Source of the DNA: Candidatus Gastranaerophilales bacterium
Lineage (GTDB): Bacteria > Cyanobacteriota > Vampirovibrionia > Gastranaerophilales > JAILCC01
Length of the DNA: 8,435 nt
Direction: 5' to 3'
NCBI GenBank assembly: GCA_024408745.1
Contig: JAKSUS010000045.1
Location: 1-8,435 of the forward strand
The notes below the pieces were generated by a model. That model ran no database searches and was not told the DNA's origin. It saw only the letters and a list, made by a program, of their open reading frames with translations. Both the position numbers and the translations under genes were made by a program. Shown here one piece after another: positions 1 to 5,066 of this stretch. Numbering within the stretch: the stretch's first letter is position 1; every line of letters starts with the position of its first letter.

Positions 1-392
1 TTATTAAGAAACATTAATATTACTCCGATATTTTCATTTTTATAGACATCCAAAACTTTTAAATAGATGCTATTTAAATTATCTCTCTCCTCCTTTTTTC
101 TTTCAATTTCCTCCTGGGTTGAACTTTTTTTATATAAAATTGTAGTTTCAACATTTGATGGTGCGTTTATTACAGACTTTGAAATACTAAGTTTACTTAT
201 AATTGTATCCTTACTAATTTTTGTTTCTTCACTAACTGTTAGCTTAGAAGTATTATCAAAAGGTGAAATTTCATATTGAGTTTTAACTGCGTTATCTGTG
301 CTATCTTCTGCTTTTACCGTATCAAGCGAGTTATATATTAATAATACTGCCGTTGCAAGAGCAAAAGAGAATATCGTTTTCTTTAATTTCAT
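1..392 (-). CDS. Secreted or membrane-anchored protein, N-terminal part (runs off the window)
   Basis: An open frame starts at ATG 392 and runs 130 codons to the left edge with no stop, so only the N-terminal part is seen. The start MKLKK, a hydrophobic stretch of about 18 residues and the sequence VKA before Glu29 form a typical Sec signal peptide with signal peptidase I cleavage after residue 28. There is no lipobox cysteine. The mature part opens with a Ser/Thr/Lys-rich linker, followed by a charged helical stretch rich in Glu, Arg and Lys around residues 92-104. The ribosome binding site is weak (ATGGGGAT, about 10 nt upstream), but a good promoter lies just above it. I do not recognise the family; the domain that would name it is off the window. 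An antisense frame at 67-279 is a shadow. Confidence 0.7.
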   Translation of the reverse strand, partial: MKLKKTIFSFALATAVLLIYNSLDTVKAEDSTDNAVKTQYEISPFDNTSKLTVSEETKISKDTIISKLSISKSVINAPSNVETTILYKKSSTQEEIERKKEERDNLNSIYLKVLDVYKNENIGVILMFLN

Positions 393-427
393 TTTATACA
401 AATCCCCATATCTATTTACATATTAAT

Positions 428-456
428 AGTATATTATCCTTCTTTTTAAAAGTGAA
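428..456 (-). promoter_or_regulatory. Sigma70-type promoter of the left-edge secreted-protein gene
   Basis: On the minus strand TTCACT (451-456) and TATACT (428-433) are separated by exactly 17 bp. They match the -35 consensus at 4 of 6 positions and the -10 at 5 of 6. Transcription would start near 421, giving a leader of about 28 nt before ATG 392. This is a motif match only. Confidence 0.5.
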
Positions 457-523
457 AAATGTTACTAATTTTTAATAATTATAATAATTCCGACATGCAA
501 ATATATTTCAGGGAAATTTTATA

Positions 524-823
524 TTAAGCCGCTTGAGTGTTACGGCCTGCTAATTTACTTGTTAATTGACAAATATAATCAAAATCTTTATTTTCATACG
601 GCAATAATGTTTTTACAAATCTCAAATTGTAATCGGTTACAACTTTAACATATTTATTGCCAAATAATACCATAAAACACATTGAAAATTTTTCCAAATC
701 TGATTTAATTAAAACACATTTGTCATCTAAAATTTCATTAAGAATAAATGTTTCATTAATTTTTTCAATTCCGTAACGTTCGTTTGCTCTTAAATCTGAA
801 TGTTTCATAATTTTTATCTGCAT
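524..823 (-). CDS. Hypothetical 99-residue protein, DUF4258/BrnT-like in pattern
   Basis: A soluble 99-residue protein without signal peptide or membrane segment. The segment HSDLRANERYGI (residues 8-19), followed by alternating hydrophobic strands and ending KVVTDYNLRFVKTLLP (59-74), recalls small DUF4258-like proteins of phages and mobile DNA. Those have an ERxGI motif near the N-terminus and a vvyD...iiTxLP strand pair near the C-terminus. That link is from remembered pattern and is weak. The start at 823 has no strong ribosome binding site; Met6 (808) is an alternative. The promoter-like 38-bp element lies 15-50 bp upstream, so the leader would be very short. The gene is divergent from the WYL regulator, whose start is 126 bp away. 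No separate antitoxin gene is adjacent on the same strand. Confidence 0.65.
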   Translation of the reverse strand: MQIKIMKHSDLRANERYGIEKINETFILNEILDDKCVLIKSDLEKFSMCFMVLFGNKYVKVVTDYNLRFVKTLLPYENKDFDYICQLTSKLAGRNTQAA

Positions 824-837
824 CTTATCTAACTATT

Positions 838-875
838 ATTATGATAAAATATGTATATGTCAGATTTGGATACAA
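838..875 (-). promoter_or_regulatory. 38-bp repeated promoter/operator element, copy 1
   Basis: Read on the minus strand, the element begins TTGTATCCAAATCTGA and ends CATATTTTATCATAAT, with six less conserved bases between. It matches copy 2 (2422-2459) at 32 of 38 positions without gaps. TTGTAT and TATTTT are 18 bp apart, and TATCAT follows a few bases later, so it can act as a promoter for the 99-residue gene. The half-sites TGTATC and GACATA around a 7-bp centre form an imperfect palindrome suggestive of a protein-binding site. It sits between that gene and the divergent WYL regulator, where an autoregulatory operator would be expected. Confidence 0.5.
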
Positions 876-890
876 ATAAAAGTTGTATTA

Positions 891-919
891 TTGAAAAAAA
901 ATAAGTAAAATAATTTTAT
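891..919 (+). promoter_or_regulatory. Candidate promoter of the WYL regulator gene
   Basis: TTGAAA (891-896, 5 of 6 to consensus) and TTTTAT (914-919, 4 of 6) are 17 bp apart. Transcription would start near 926, leaving a leader of about 24 nt containing the AAAGG ribosome binding site at 937-941. A TATAAT at 927-932 is a better -10 by itself, but it has no -35 partner and would place the transcript start within the ribosome binding site. Confidence 0.35.
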
Positions 920-949
920 GAAAAGATATAATTTATAAAGGCTATTATT

Positions 950-1918
950 ATGCGATATGAAAAACTCGAATTGTTATTCAGATTAGTACTTGATATGCAA
1001 AACAGCTATCATGGTGTATCTATTCAATGGATTATGGACGAATATGAAGTTTCAAGAAGTACTGCAATAAGAATGAAAGATATGATTGCAAGACTTTTCC
1101 CCGTAGAAGAAATAGAACTTCCCGAAACAAGAATAAAAAAATGGAAATTAAATAAATTTAATACTGCAAACATGATTGCTTTTTCGTCTGAAGAAATAGC
1201 CGAATTAGAACGCTCAAGAAGCGTAATGAAAAATTATAATATTACAAACAGTACGGATTTAATCGGCTTAATTATTACTAAAATAAATTCAATTAACAAA
1301 CAAAAAGCAATGAAAACAGATGTTGAAGCAATGCTTGAAGCAGAAGGTTATGCAAGAAGACAATTTCCAAAACGAAAAATCTCTTTGGAAACTTTAGAAG
1401 TTGTATCTGAATGTTTAAAAGCATATAAGTGTATGGAGTTTGAATATACAAACAAAAAAGGAGAAACAAGAAACGTAAAAGTTCAACCTTATGCAATTAT
1501 TTACGGTGAAAACACTCTTTTGCTTGCTTATAATGAATATAGCAAAGGTTTTAGACATTATTATTTCCACATGATTAAAAATCCAAAAGTTTCCGAAGAT
1601 TATTTTGATAAAGATGAAACCTTTAATTTAGAAGAATATTTAAGTCGTTCATTTGGCGTTTTTCAGGAAGAGCCGATGGATATTGAACTTTTGTTCAGTA
1701 AAGAAGTTGCTGAGGCAGTTCTTGAATACAATTTGCACTCAACACAGCAAATGACACAAAATCCTGACGGAACGGTTACTGTAAAAATGAAAACCGGCGG
1801 AAGAAATGAAATTTGCTGGCATCTTTTCAAATGGGGTAAAAACGTTAAAATCATTGCACCGCAAGAATTAATCGATAATTACAAAAAACTTTTGGATGAT
1901 GCAATCGGAACAATTTAA
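950..1918 (+). CDS. WYL-domain transcriptional regulator
   Basis: A 322-residue DNA-binding regulator with the full HTH-WYL-WCX layout. An N-terminal winged-helix/HTH spans about residues 5-65 (recognition region VSRSTAIRMKDMIARLFP, 34-51). The WYL domain spans about 142-222, with the typical strands NVKVQPYAIIYG and FRHYYFHMI. A C-terminal WCX extension (about 242-318) ends in the family pattern W..FKWGKNVKIIAPQEL. The name-giving Trp-Tyr-Leu is replaced by Thr-Leu-Leu (189-191) in the context TLLLAYN, which aligns with the usual WYLVAYD. Arg202 of the ligand-binding face is kept. The AAAGG ribosome binding site is 8 nt before ATG. WYL proteins sense nucleic acid or nucleotide ligands in several systems and often regulate defence or DNA-damage genes; which applies here is unknown. 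It is flanked by two copies of a 38-bp promoter/operator element, possible targets. Confidence 0.85.
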   Translation: MRYEKLELLFRLVLDMQNSYHGVSIQWIMDEYEVSRSTAIRMKDMIARLFPVEEIELPETRIKKWKLNKFNTANMIAFSSEEIAELERSRSVMKNYNITNSTDLIGLIITKINSINKQKAMKTDVEAMLEAEGYARRQFPKRKISLETLEVVSECLKAYKCMEFEYTNKKGETRNVKVQPYAIIYGENTLLLAYNEYSKGFRHYYFHMIKNPKVSEDYFDKDETFNLEEYLSRSFGVFQEEPMDIELLFSKEVAEAVLEYNLHSTQQMTQNPDGTVTVKMKTGGRNEICWHLFKWGKNVKIIAPQELIDNYKKLLDDAIGTI

Positions 1919-1922
1919 ATCG

Positions 1923-1960
1923 AGTATTTTGTGTTTTAATATTTTATTAAAAAAAATACT
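1923..1960. terminator. AT-rich hairpin between convergent genes, possible bidirectional terminator
   Basis: AGTATTTT plus TTTTAAT (1923-1930, 1934-1940) pair with ATTAAAA plus AAAATACT (1946-1952, 1953-1960). This gives 15 base pairs with a three-base bulge and a five-base loop. It lies between the WYL gene end at 1918 and the minus-strand gene ending at 1947, overlapping the latter's last codons. The stem has almost no GC and no clean T-tract follows outside it on either strand, so terminator strength is doubtful. Confidence 0.35.
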
Positions 1961-2204
1961 TATCATCAGTTATACATTTTAAAATAAACTCGTAACATTT
2001 ATGTTTTAATTCTTCATTCTCAACCCTGTATGATATTTTCTTTTCTTCGTTTTCATCGTAAGAATTAAAGTGAACTTGTCCGGTTAAAAGGTCATAGAGA
2101 AAGATAAGAGCTTCGCTAAACAGAATATAGGTAAGACAAATTCCGAATACGATACTAACAAAAATTACTGTTGCAAGTATGAGATTAAAAATAAATTCAA
2201 GCAT
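1947..2204 (-). CDS. Small membrane protein, 85 residues, unknown function
   Basis: Residues 4-40 are almost entirely hydrophobic, enough for one long or two short transmembrane helices. A polar tail with an acidic/basic patch (residues 49-56, YDENEEKK) follows, then a short C-terminal helix containing two cysteines (LKHKCYEFILKC). There is no cleavable signal peptide. The start ATG overlaps the stop of the 53-residue gene upstream (TAATG, sharing base 2204), so translation is likely coupled and the two proteins are probably made together. I do not recognise a family. The gene converges on the WYL regulator, with an AT-rich hairpin in the 28-bp gap. Confidence 0.65.
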   Translation of the reverse strand: MLEFIFNLILATVIFVSIVFGICLTYILFSEALIFLYDLLTGQVHFNSYDENEEKKISYRVENEELKHKCYEFILKCITDDKYFF

Positions 2205-2365
2205 TATTCATCCTCAATTTCACGAGTATCAACATGCGAACGGTAATTAGGCATACTTTCCGCCATTTTTTTGGCTTCACCCCAGCTTGTTGCATAAACC
2301 ATCATGCCGACAATATTGCCGGAACCTTTTGCATAATAGCGGGTTAAATACTTCTTCATTGGCAT
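2204..2365 (-). CDS. Small soluble protein, 53 residues, unknown function
   Basis: The frame reads MPMKKYLTRYYAKGSGN and ends THREE-residue acidic EDE before TAA; the middle holds a helical stretch WGEAKKMAESMPNY (28-41). It is basic at the front and acidic at the end, with no membrane segment. An AAAGGA ribosome binding site lies 10 nt before ATG 2365. A four-codon frame (ATG 2370 to TGA 2356) overlaps the start and has closer spacing to the same site, so initiation may be modulated. The stop overlaps the start of the 85-residue membrane protein gene (TAATG). Copy 2 of the 38-bp promoter/operator element ends about 57 bp upstream of the start. The ribosome binding site, the coupling and the promoter together argue that this is a real gene despite its size. 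Confidence 0.65.
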   Translation of the reverse strand: MPMKKYLTRYYAKGSGNIVGMMVYATSWGEAKKMAESMPNYRSHVDTREIEDE

Positions 2366-2421
2366 AGCATTTACGTCCTTTCTTTATCAAATCAGTCAAC
2401 GATTCCTTTTAGACTTACATA

Positions 2422-2459
2422 ATTATTATAAAATATGCCTGTATCAGATTTGGACACAA
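2422..2459 (-). promoter_or_regulatory. 38-bp repeated promoter/operator element, copy 2
   Basis: On the minus strand it begins TTGTGTCCAAATCTGA and ends CATATTTTATAATAAT, matching copy 1 (838-875) at 32 of 38 positions. It contains TATAAT (2425-2430). It also has TTGTGT and TATTTT 18 bp apart. The palindromic half-sites TGTGTC and GATACA (five of six bases complementary) flank the shared centre CAAATCT. It is placed to drive the 53- and 85-residue genes. The shared block extends well beyond -35 and -10 boxes, which suggests a common regulator. Confidence 0.5.
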
Positions 2460-2564
2460 TGAGATAATTTTATTGTAAATATTTGTAAAAATACTTCTTA
2501 AAATCCTAAAGTTTTGAAAGAAAATGCCGATATAAAAAGTATCAGGGTTTAAAAGGAGAACATT

Positions 2565-2705
2565 ATGAAAACGGATTACAGCAAAGAATTTATCAGCACA
2601 GAAATCGCAGAATTATTTAACAGCGTGGAAGAATTTTTAACAGCAAAAGATACAATGGTTGAAGCAATTAAATATATGTACTTAAATACTTCCTGCAACA
2701 ATTAG
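2565..2705 (+). CDS. Small soluble protein, 46 residues, unknown function
   Basis: ATG 2565 is preceded by a strong ribosome binding site, AAAAGGAG (2551-2558), 6 nt upstream. The protein is acidic and predicted helical (KEFISTEIAELFNSVEEFL, residues 7-25), and ends in the short tail NTSCNN. There is no membrane segment or signal peptide. No family is recognised. It is followed about 100 bp later by another very small plus-strand gene with an equally strong ribosome binding site. No convincing promoter could be assigned in the 105 bp after the 38-bp element. The ribosome binding site and the clean helical reading are the whole case for it. Confidence 0.55.
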   Translation: MKTDYSKEFISTEIAELFNSVEEFLTAKDTMVEAIKYMYLNTSCNN

Positions 2706-2802
2706 ATGATTTTTTCAAAAAAATGTTTAAAATTTAAAAATTTGGGTATATAGATATTAGAAAAATAAATTTTGTTATTAGCATGGTAAGAAGGAGTTTA
2801 TT

Positions 2803-2904
2803 ATGGAAAGTATGATATTACAAACAGCAACATGTGGACTTCTTGCATACATAATTTTTATTATGTTGCCACAAAAAGTTACAACAATATTTAATTTACA
2901 CTAA
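2803..2904 (+). CDS. Small single-pass membrane protein, 33 residues
   Basis: A strong ribosome binding site, AAGGAG (2791-2796), lies 6 nt before ATG 2803. The product is a single hydrophobic helix (about residues 5-22) followed by PQK and a short C-terminal tail, so it should insert in the membrane. Size and shape recall type I toxin peptides and other bacterial small membrane proteins, but no antisense RNA was identified and this is only an analogy. Its TAA (2902-2904) overlaps the stop of the convergent tcdA gene by four bases (2901-2904). Confidence 0.55.
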   Translation: MESMILQTATCGLLAYIIFIMLPQKVTTIFNLH

Positions 2905-3641
2905 TTTATAAGTTTTCTGACAACATAACTTGCCATAAGTATACCCGCTGCAGGTGCGACAAATGGTGTAGTGGCAGGAGTTATTTTGTTAAATTCAATA
3001 TGTTGACCGGATTTCGTTTCAACAATTTCGGTATTTAAAATTTTTTCGGCTGCTTTTGGTTTTTCACTGCTTAAAACCAAAGGCAAATTTTTTGTTATAC
3101 CATCTTGTTTTAATCTTTTTATAATTCTTGTAGCGAACGGGCAATTAACTTTATCAACTTCCGAAATATCCTTAATATAAAGTTTTTCGGGGTCAATTCT
3201 TGATGCCGCCCCCATTGAAGTTATTATGGGAATATTGTTTTGGTAACAAAATTCAAGGAGGTCAATTTTAAAATTATAACTGTCTATCGCATCAACAACA
3301 AAATCGAATTTTTCTTTAAAAACTTCGTGCATATCAGATGTGTAAAAGTCGTTAATCTCATTGACTTTAGCATTATTATTTATTTGCAAAATTCTCTGCT
3401 TTGTAACTTCTGCTTTTGTCTGACCAACCGTTGTCTGAAGTGCAATCAGTTGCCTGTTTATGTTTGATTTGCTGACTTTATCAAAATCAACTATTGTAAA
3501 ATTCTCAATTCCGCTTCTTGCCAAAGCTTCAACAGCAAAAGAGCCGACTCCGCCAAGCCCGAAAACAGCGATATCAGAGTTTTTTAATTTTAACTGGTTT
3601 TCTTTTCCCCAGTACAATTCGTTGCGTGCAAAAGTTTCCAT
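2901..3641 (-). CDS. tcdA: tRNA threonylcarbamoyladenosine dehydratase (TcdA/CsdL family)
   Basis: A 246-residue E1/ThiF-fold enzyme. In the known family it uses ATP to cyclise N6-threonylcarbamoyladenosine at position 37 of ANN-decoding tRNAs to ct6A. The nucleotide loop GLGGVGS is at residues 28-34, after a TcdA-like start (METFARNELYWG). VDFDKVSKSNINRQ at 51-64 provides the acidic residue and the Asn/Arg that contact ATP. VVDAIDSYNFK at 115-125 and ITSMGAASRIDP, about 25 residues later, are also typical, and the C-terminus has TPATTPFVAPAAGILMASYVV. The length is slightly below the 260-270 residues of enterobacterial TcdA. No CXXC pair of the MoeB/ThiF zinc type is seen, which favours TcdA over MoeB/ThiF. 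AAGGTG precedes the ATG by about 9 nt. It converges on the 33-residue gene and is divergent from the DUF262 operon. Confidence 0.88.
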   Translation of the reverse strand: METFARNELYWGKENQLKLKNSDIAVFGLGGVGSFAVEALARSGIENFTIVDFDKVSKSNINRQLIALQTTVGQTKAEVTKQRILQINNNAKVNEINDFYTSDMHEVFKEKFDFVVDAIDSYNFKIDLLEFCYQNNIPIITSMGAASRIDPEKLYIKDISEVDKVNCPFATRIIKRLKQDGITKNLPLVLSSEKPKAAEKILNTEIVETKSGQHIEFNKITPATTPFVAPAAGILMASYVVRKLIN

Positions 3642-3672
3642 AATTATTCACCTTATTTATAAAATTAATATT

Positions 3673-3678
3673 ATTATA
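3673..3678 (-). promoter_or_regulatory. Candidate -10 box for tcdA
   Basis: A perfect TATAAT on the minus strand, about 32 bp before the tcdA start, would give a leader of about 25 nt containing its ribosome binding site. No good -35 sits 16-18 bp upstream (ATAATT only), so this is a partial promoter call. Confidence 0.35.
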
Positions 3679-3725
3679 CAAATTTTATTTTGTAAAATTA
3701 TCCATGCTCTTAGGCATGCCATTTT

Positions 3726-3870
3726 TAGTTTATAGTTGATAGGTTAATAGAGTTTTGACACAATAAGGCATTAGAAAAGTAAGAAATTCTTAGTAACTTA
3801 GTGCCATAGTGCCTTGCTGACTTAATAACTATTCAACAATTCAACTCTTCAACTTATCAACTGTTAAACC
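3726..3870. repeat. About 145-bp imperfect inverted repeat, MITE-like
   Basis: The left end (AGTTTATAGTTGATAGG..., 3727 onward) and the reverse complement of the right end (GGTTTAACAGTTGATAAG..., from 3870) agree over about 27 positions, with roughly 22 identities and single-base indels. The interior holds a second, nested palindrome at 3767-3805: 19-base arms from GGCATTAG to TTAGTGCC with a one-base centre and several mismatches. CCATTT occurs directly outside both ends (3719-3724 and 3869-3874) and could be a target-site duplication, though the right copy overlaps the arm. There is no frame inside. It fills most of the gap between the divergent tcdA and DUF262 genes. It may be a decayed non-autonomous element or a long hairpin. 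Confidence 0.4.
3767..3805. repeat. Imperfect 39-bp palindrome at the centre of the inverted repeat
   Basis: Two 19-base arms meet at a single central base. The inner six pairs (TAAGAA/TTCTTA) and the outer GGCA/TGCC pairs match exactly, with mismatches between. It would form a hairpin in RNA or single-stranded DNA. No T-tract follows on either strand, so it does not look like a terminator. Confidence 0.4.
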
Positions 3871-3884
3871 ATTTGCTTCATATT

Positions 3885-3913
3885 TTGTGTTTTTTGTAAA
3901 ACTGGATTATAAT
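3885..3913 (+). promoter_or_regulatory. Candidate promoter overlapping the DUF262 gene start
   Basis: TTGTGT (3885-3890) and a perfect TATAAT (3908-3913) are 17 bp apart. Transcription would begin at about 3920, right at the second possible start codon. The mRNA would then be leaderless or nearly so, and the GTG at 3887 could not be the start of this transcript. Confidence 0.35.
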
Positions 3914-3919
3914 ACAACT

Positions 3920-5056
3920 ATGAATGTAGTTAAAAACAGTATCCTTGATTTTTTGTCCGAAAATAATGCCATTGATATTTGCACCTGGCAAAGAGATTTT
4001 GTGTGGGATAAATTAAGAATAGATAAATTATATAATGATGTTGTTGATGTTATTTCGCAAACATCTAATAACAATTATTTTTTCGGCACAATAATTCTTA
4101 AAGATTTAAGAAATGAATTATCATCAGTTGAAGTTATAGACGGCAAACAAAGGCTAATTGCAATAAATTTATTTATTTGCGCTTTGTGTGATTATTTTGA
4201 AGTTAATAATTATAAAAAAGCATTATTATTTCAAAAAACCCAAAACACCAATAATACTAAATTAAAAATCTATAACAGCAACGGCGAAATTTTTGAAAAC
4301 ATTATAGGTAATAAAGATTTTGCATTTATTGACGGGTCTTTATATGCTAAAGTTTATAAATATTTTTACACTCAACTTGAAGCAGATAATTATAATTCAG
4401 AAGATTATTTTAATGCCCTGAAACGCTTTGAAATAGCCTGCGTACACATATCAGAAAAAGAAGATGCACTTCTCTATTACGAAAATGCAAACACACCTTC
4501 GATTAATTTAGATATGTTTGACAGAATTAAAACGTTTGTTTTAATTGATATGAATAAACAAATTCAAAGCGATATGGTAAAAAAATACTGGGATCCGTTA
4601 AAATTAATGTATGAAAATAAACAAGATACTTTTCTTGATTATTTAATCTGCTATACTTCAATGCAATCTGATGGTGAAATCACCAAACAAAATGTATTCT
4701 CTGAATTTTATAAATTTTACAATTTAAAACGTAAATATAAAAAATCTGAAAATATTTTACCCGAATTATATAAATTTGCTCAGTATTATATAAGAATCAA
4801 AAACAGTGACTTTACTCAGGAAATATCCGCACAGTTTGACAGAATAACTGCTTTAACGGATAATCCGAAGTTATATTCTTTCTTGTTTGAAATAACTGAT
4901 GATTTTCAAAATAATTTAATTCCTATGAAAGTCTTTGTTGATATATTAGAAAATATCGCAAATAATATTGAACAGGCAATAGCAAATAATCAGGAAATAG
5001 AATTCTCGGGTTTGAGCAAAGAAATTTCAAGATTATTGGCACAAAAGTATGAATAA
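3920..5056 (+). CDS. DUF262 (GmrS-like) protein without C-terminal nuclease domain
   Basis: A DUF262-family protein, the ParB/sulfiredoxin-like fold seen in GmrSD type IV restriction enzymes and related defence proteins. Counting from ATG 3920 (378 residues), WQRDFVW lies at 23-29 and FFGTIIL at 54-60. The family signature appears as IDGKQRL (73-79), with Lys where Gln is usual. YYENANTPSINLDMFDRIK (186-204) replaces the usual FxxLNsxGxxLsxxDlik block. The rest is helical. The partner DUF1524 domain (His-Me-finger nuclease), common in GmrSD proteins of 550-700 residues, is absent, and no nuclease motif is visible after residue 210. The frame extends to GTG 3887 (389 residues), but neither start has a clear ribosome binding site. 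ATG 3920 is preferred because a TATAAT box lies between the two. Its stop is 10 bp before the kinase gene. Confidence 0.75.
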   Translation: MNVVKNSILDFLSENNAIDICTWQRDFVWDKLRIDKLYNDVVDVISQTSNNNYFFGTIILKDLRNELSSVEVIDGKQRLIAINLFICALCDYFEVNNYKKALLFQKTQNTNNTKLKIYNSNGEIFENIIGNKDFAFIDGSLYAKVYKYFYTQLEADNYNSEDYFNALKRFEIACVHISEKEDALLYYENANTPSINLDMFDRIKTFVLIDMNKQIQSDMVKKYWDPLKLMYENKQDTFLDYLICYTSMQSDGEITKQNVFSEFYKFYNLKRKYKKSENILPELYKFAQYYIRIKNSDFTQEISAQFDRITALTDNPKLYSFLFEITDDFQNNLIPMKVFVDILENIANNIEQAIANNQEIEFSGLSKEISRLLAQKYE

Positions 5057-5066
5057 AGGATAAATT

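Noticed and set aside
67..279. Plus-strand frame of 70 codons, hydrophobic
   Set aside because: It lies fully antisense to the signal-peptide gene on the minus strand, has no ribosome binding site, and its hydrophobicity mirrors the A-rich opposite strand.
1293..1854. Minus-strand frames inside the WYL gene
   Set aside because: Shadows of a gene with clear HTH, WYL and WCX domains.
3240..3735. Two plus-strand frames (3240-3467, 3460-3735)
   Set aside because: Both are antisense to tcdA, which has complete family motifs.
3755..3784. TTGACA as a promoter -35 within the inverted repeat
   Set aside because: No acceptable -10 at 16-18 bp spacing.
3825..3870. Repeated TTCAAC units as a CRISPR or tandem array
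   Set aside because: The units are 5-6 bases, degenerate, without regular spacers; better explained as one arm of the inverted repeat.
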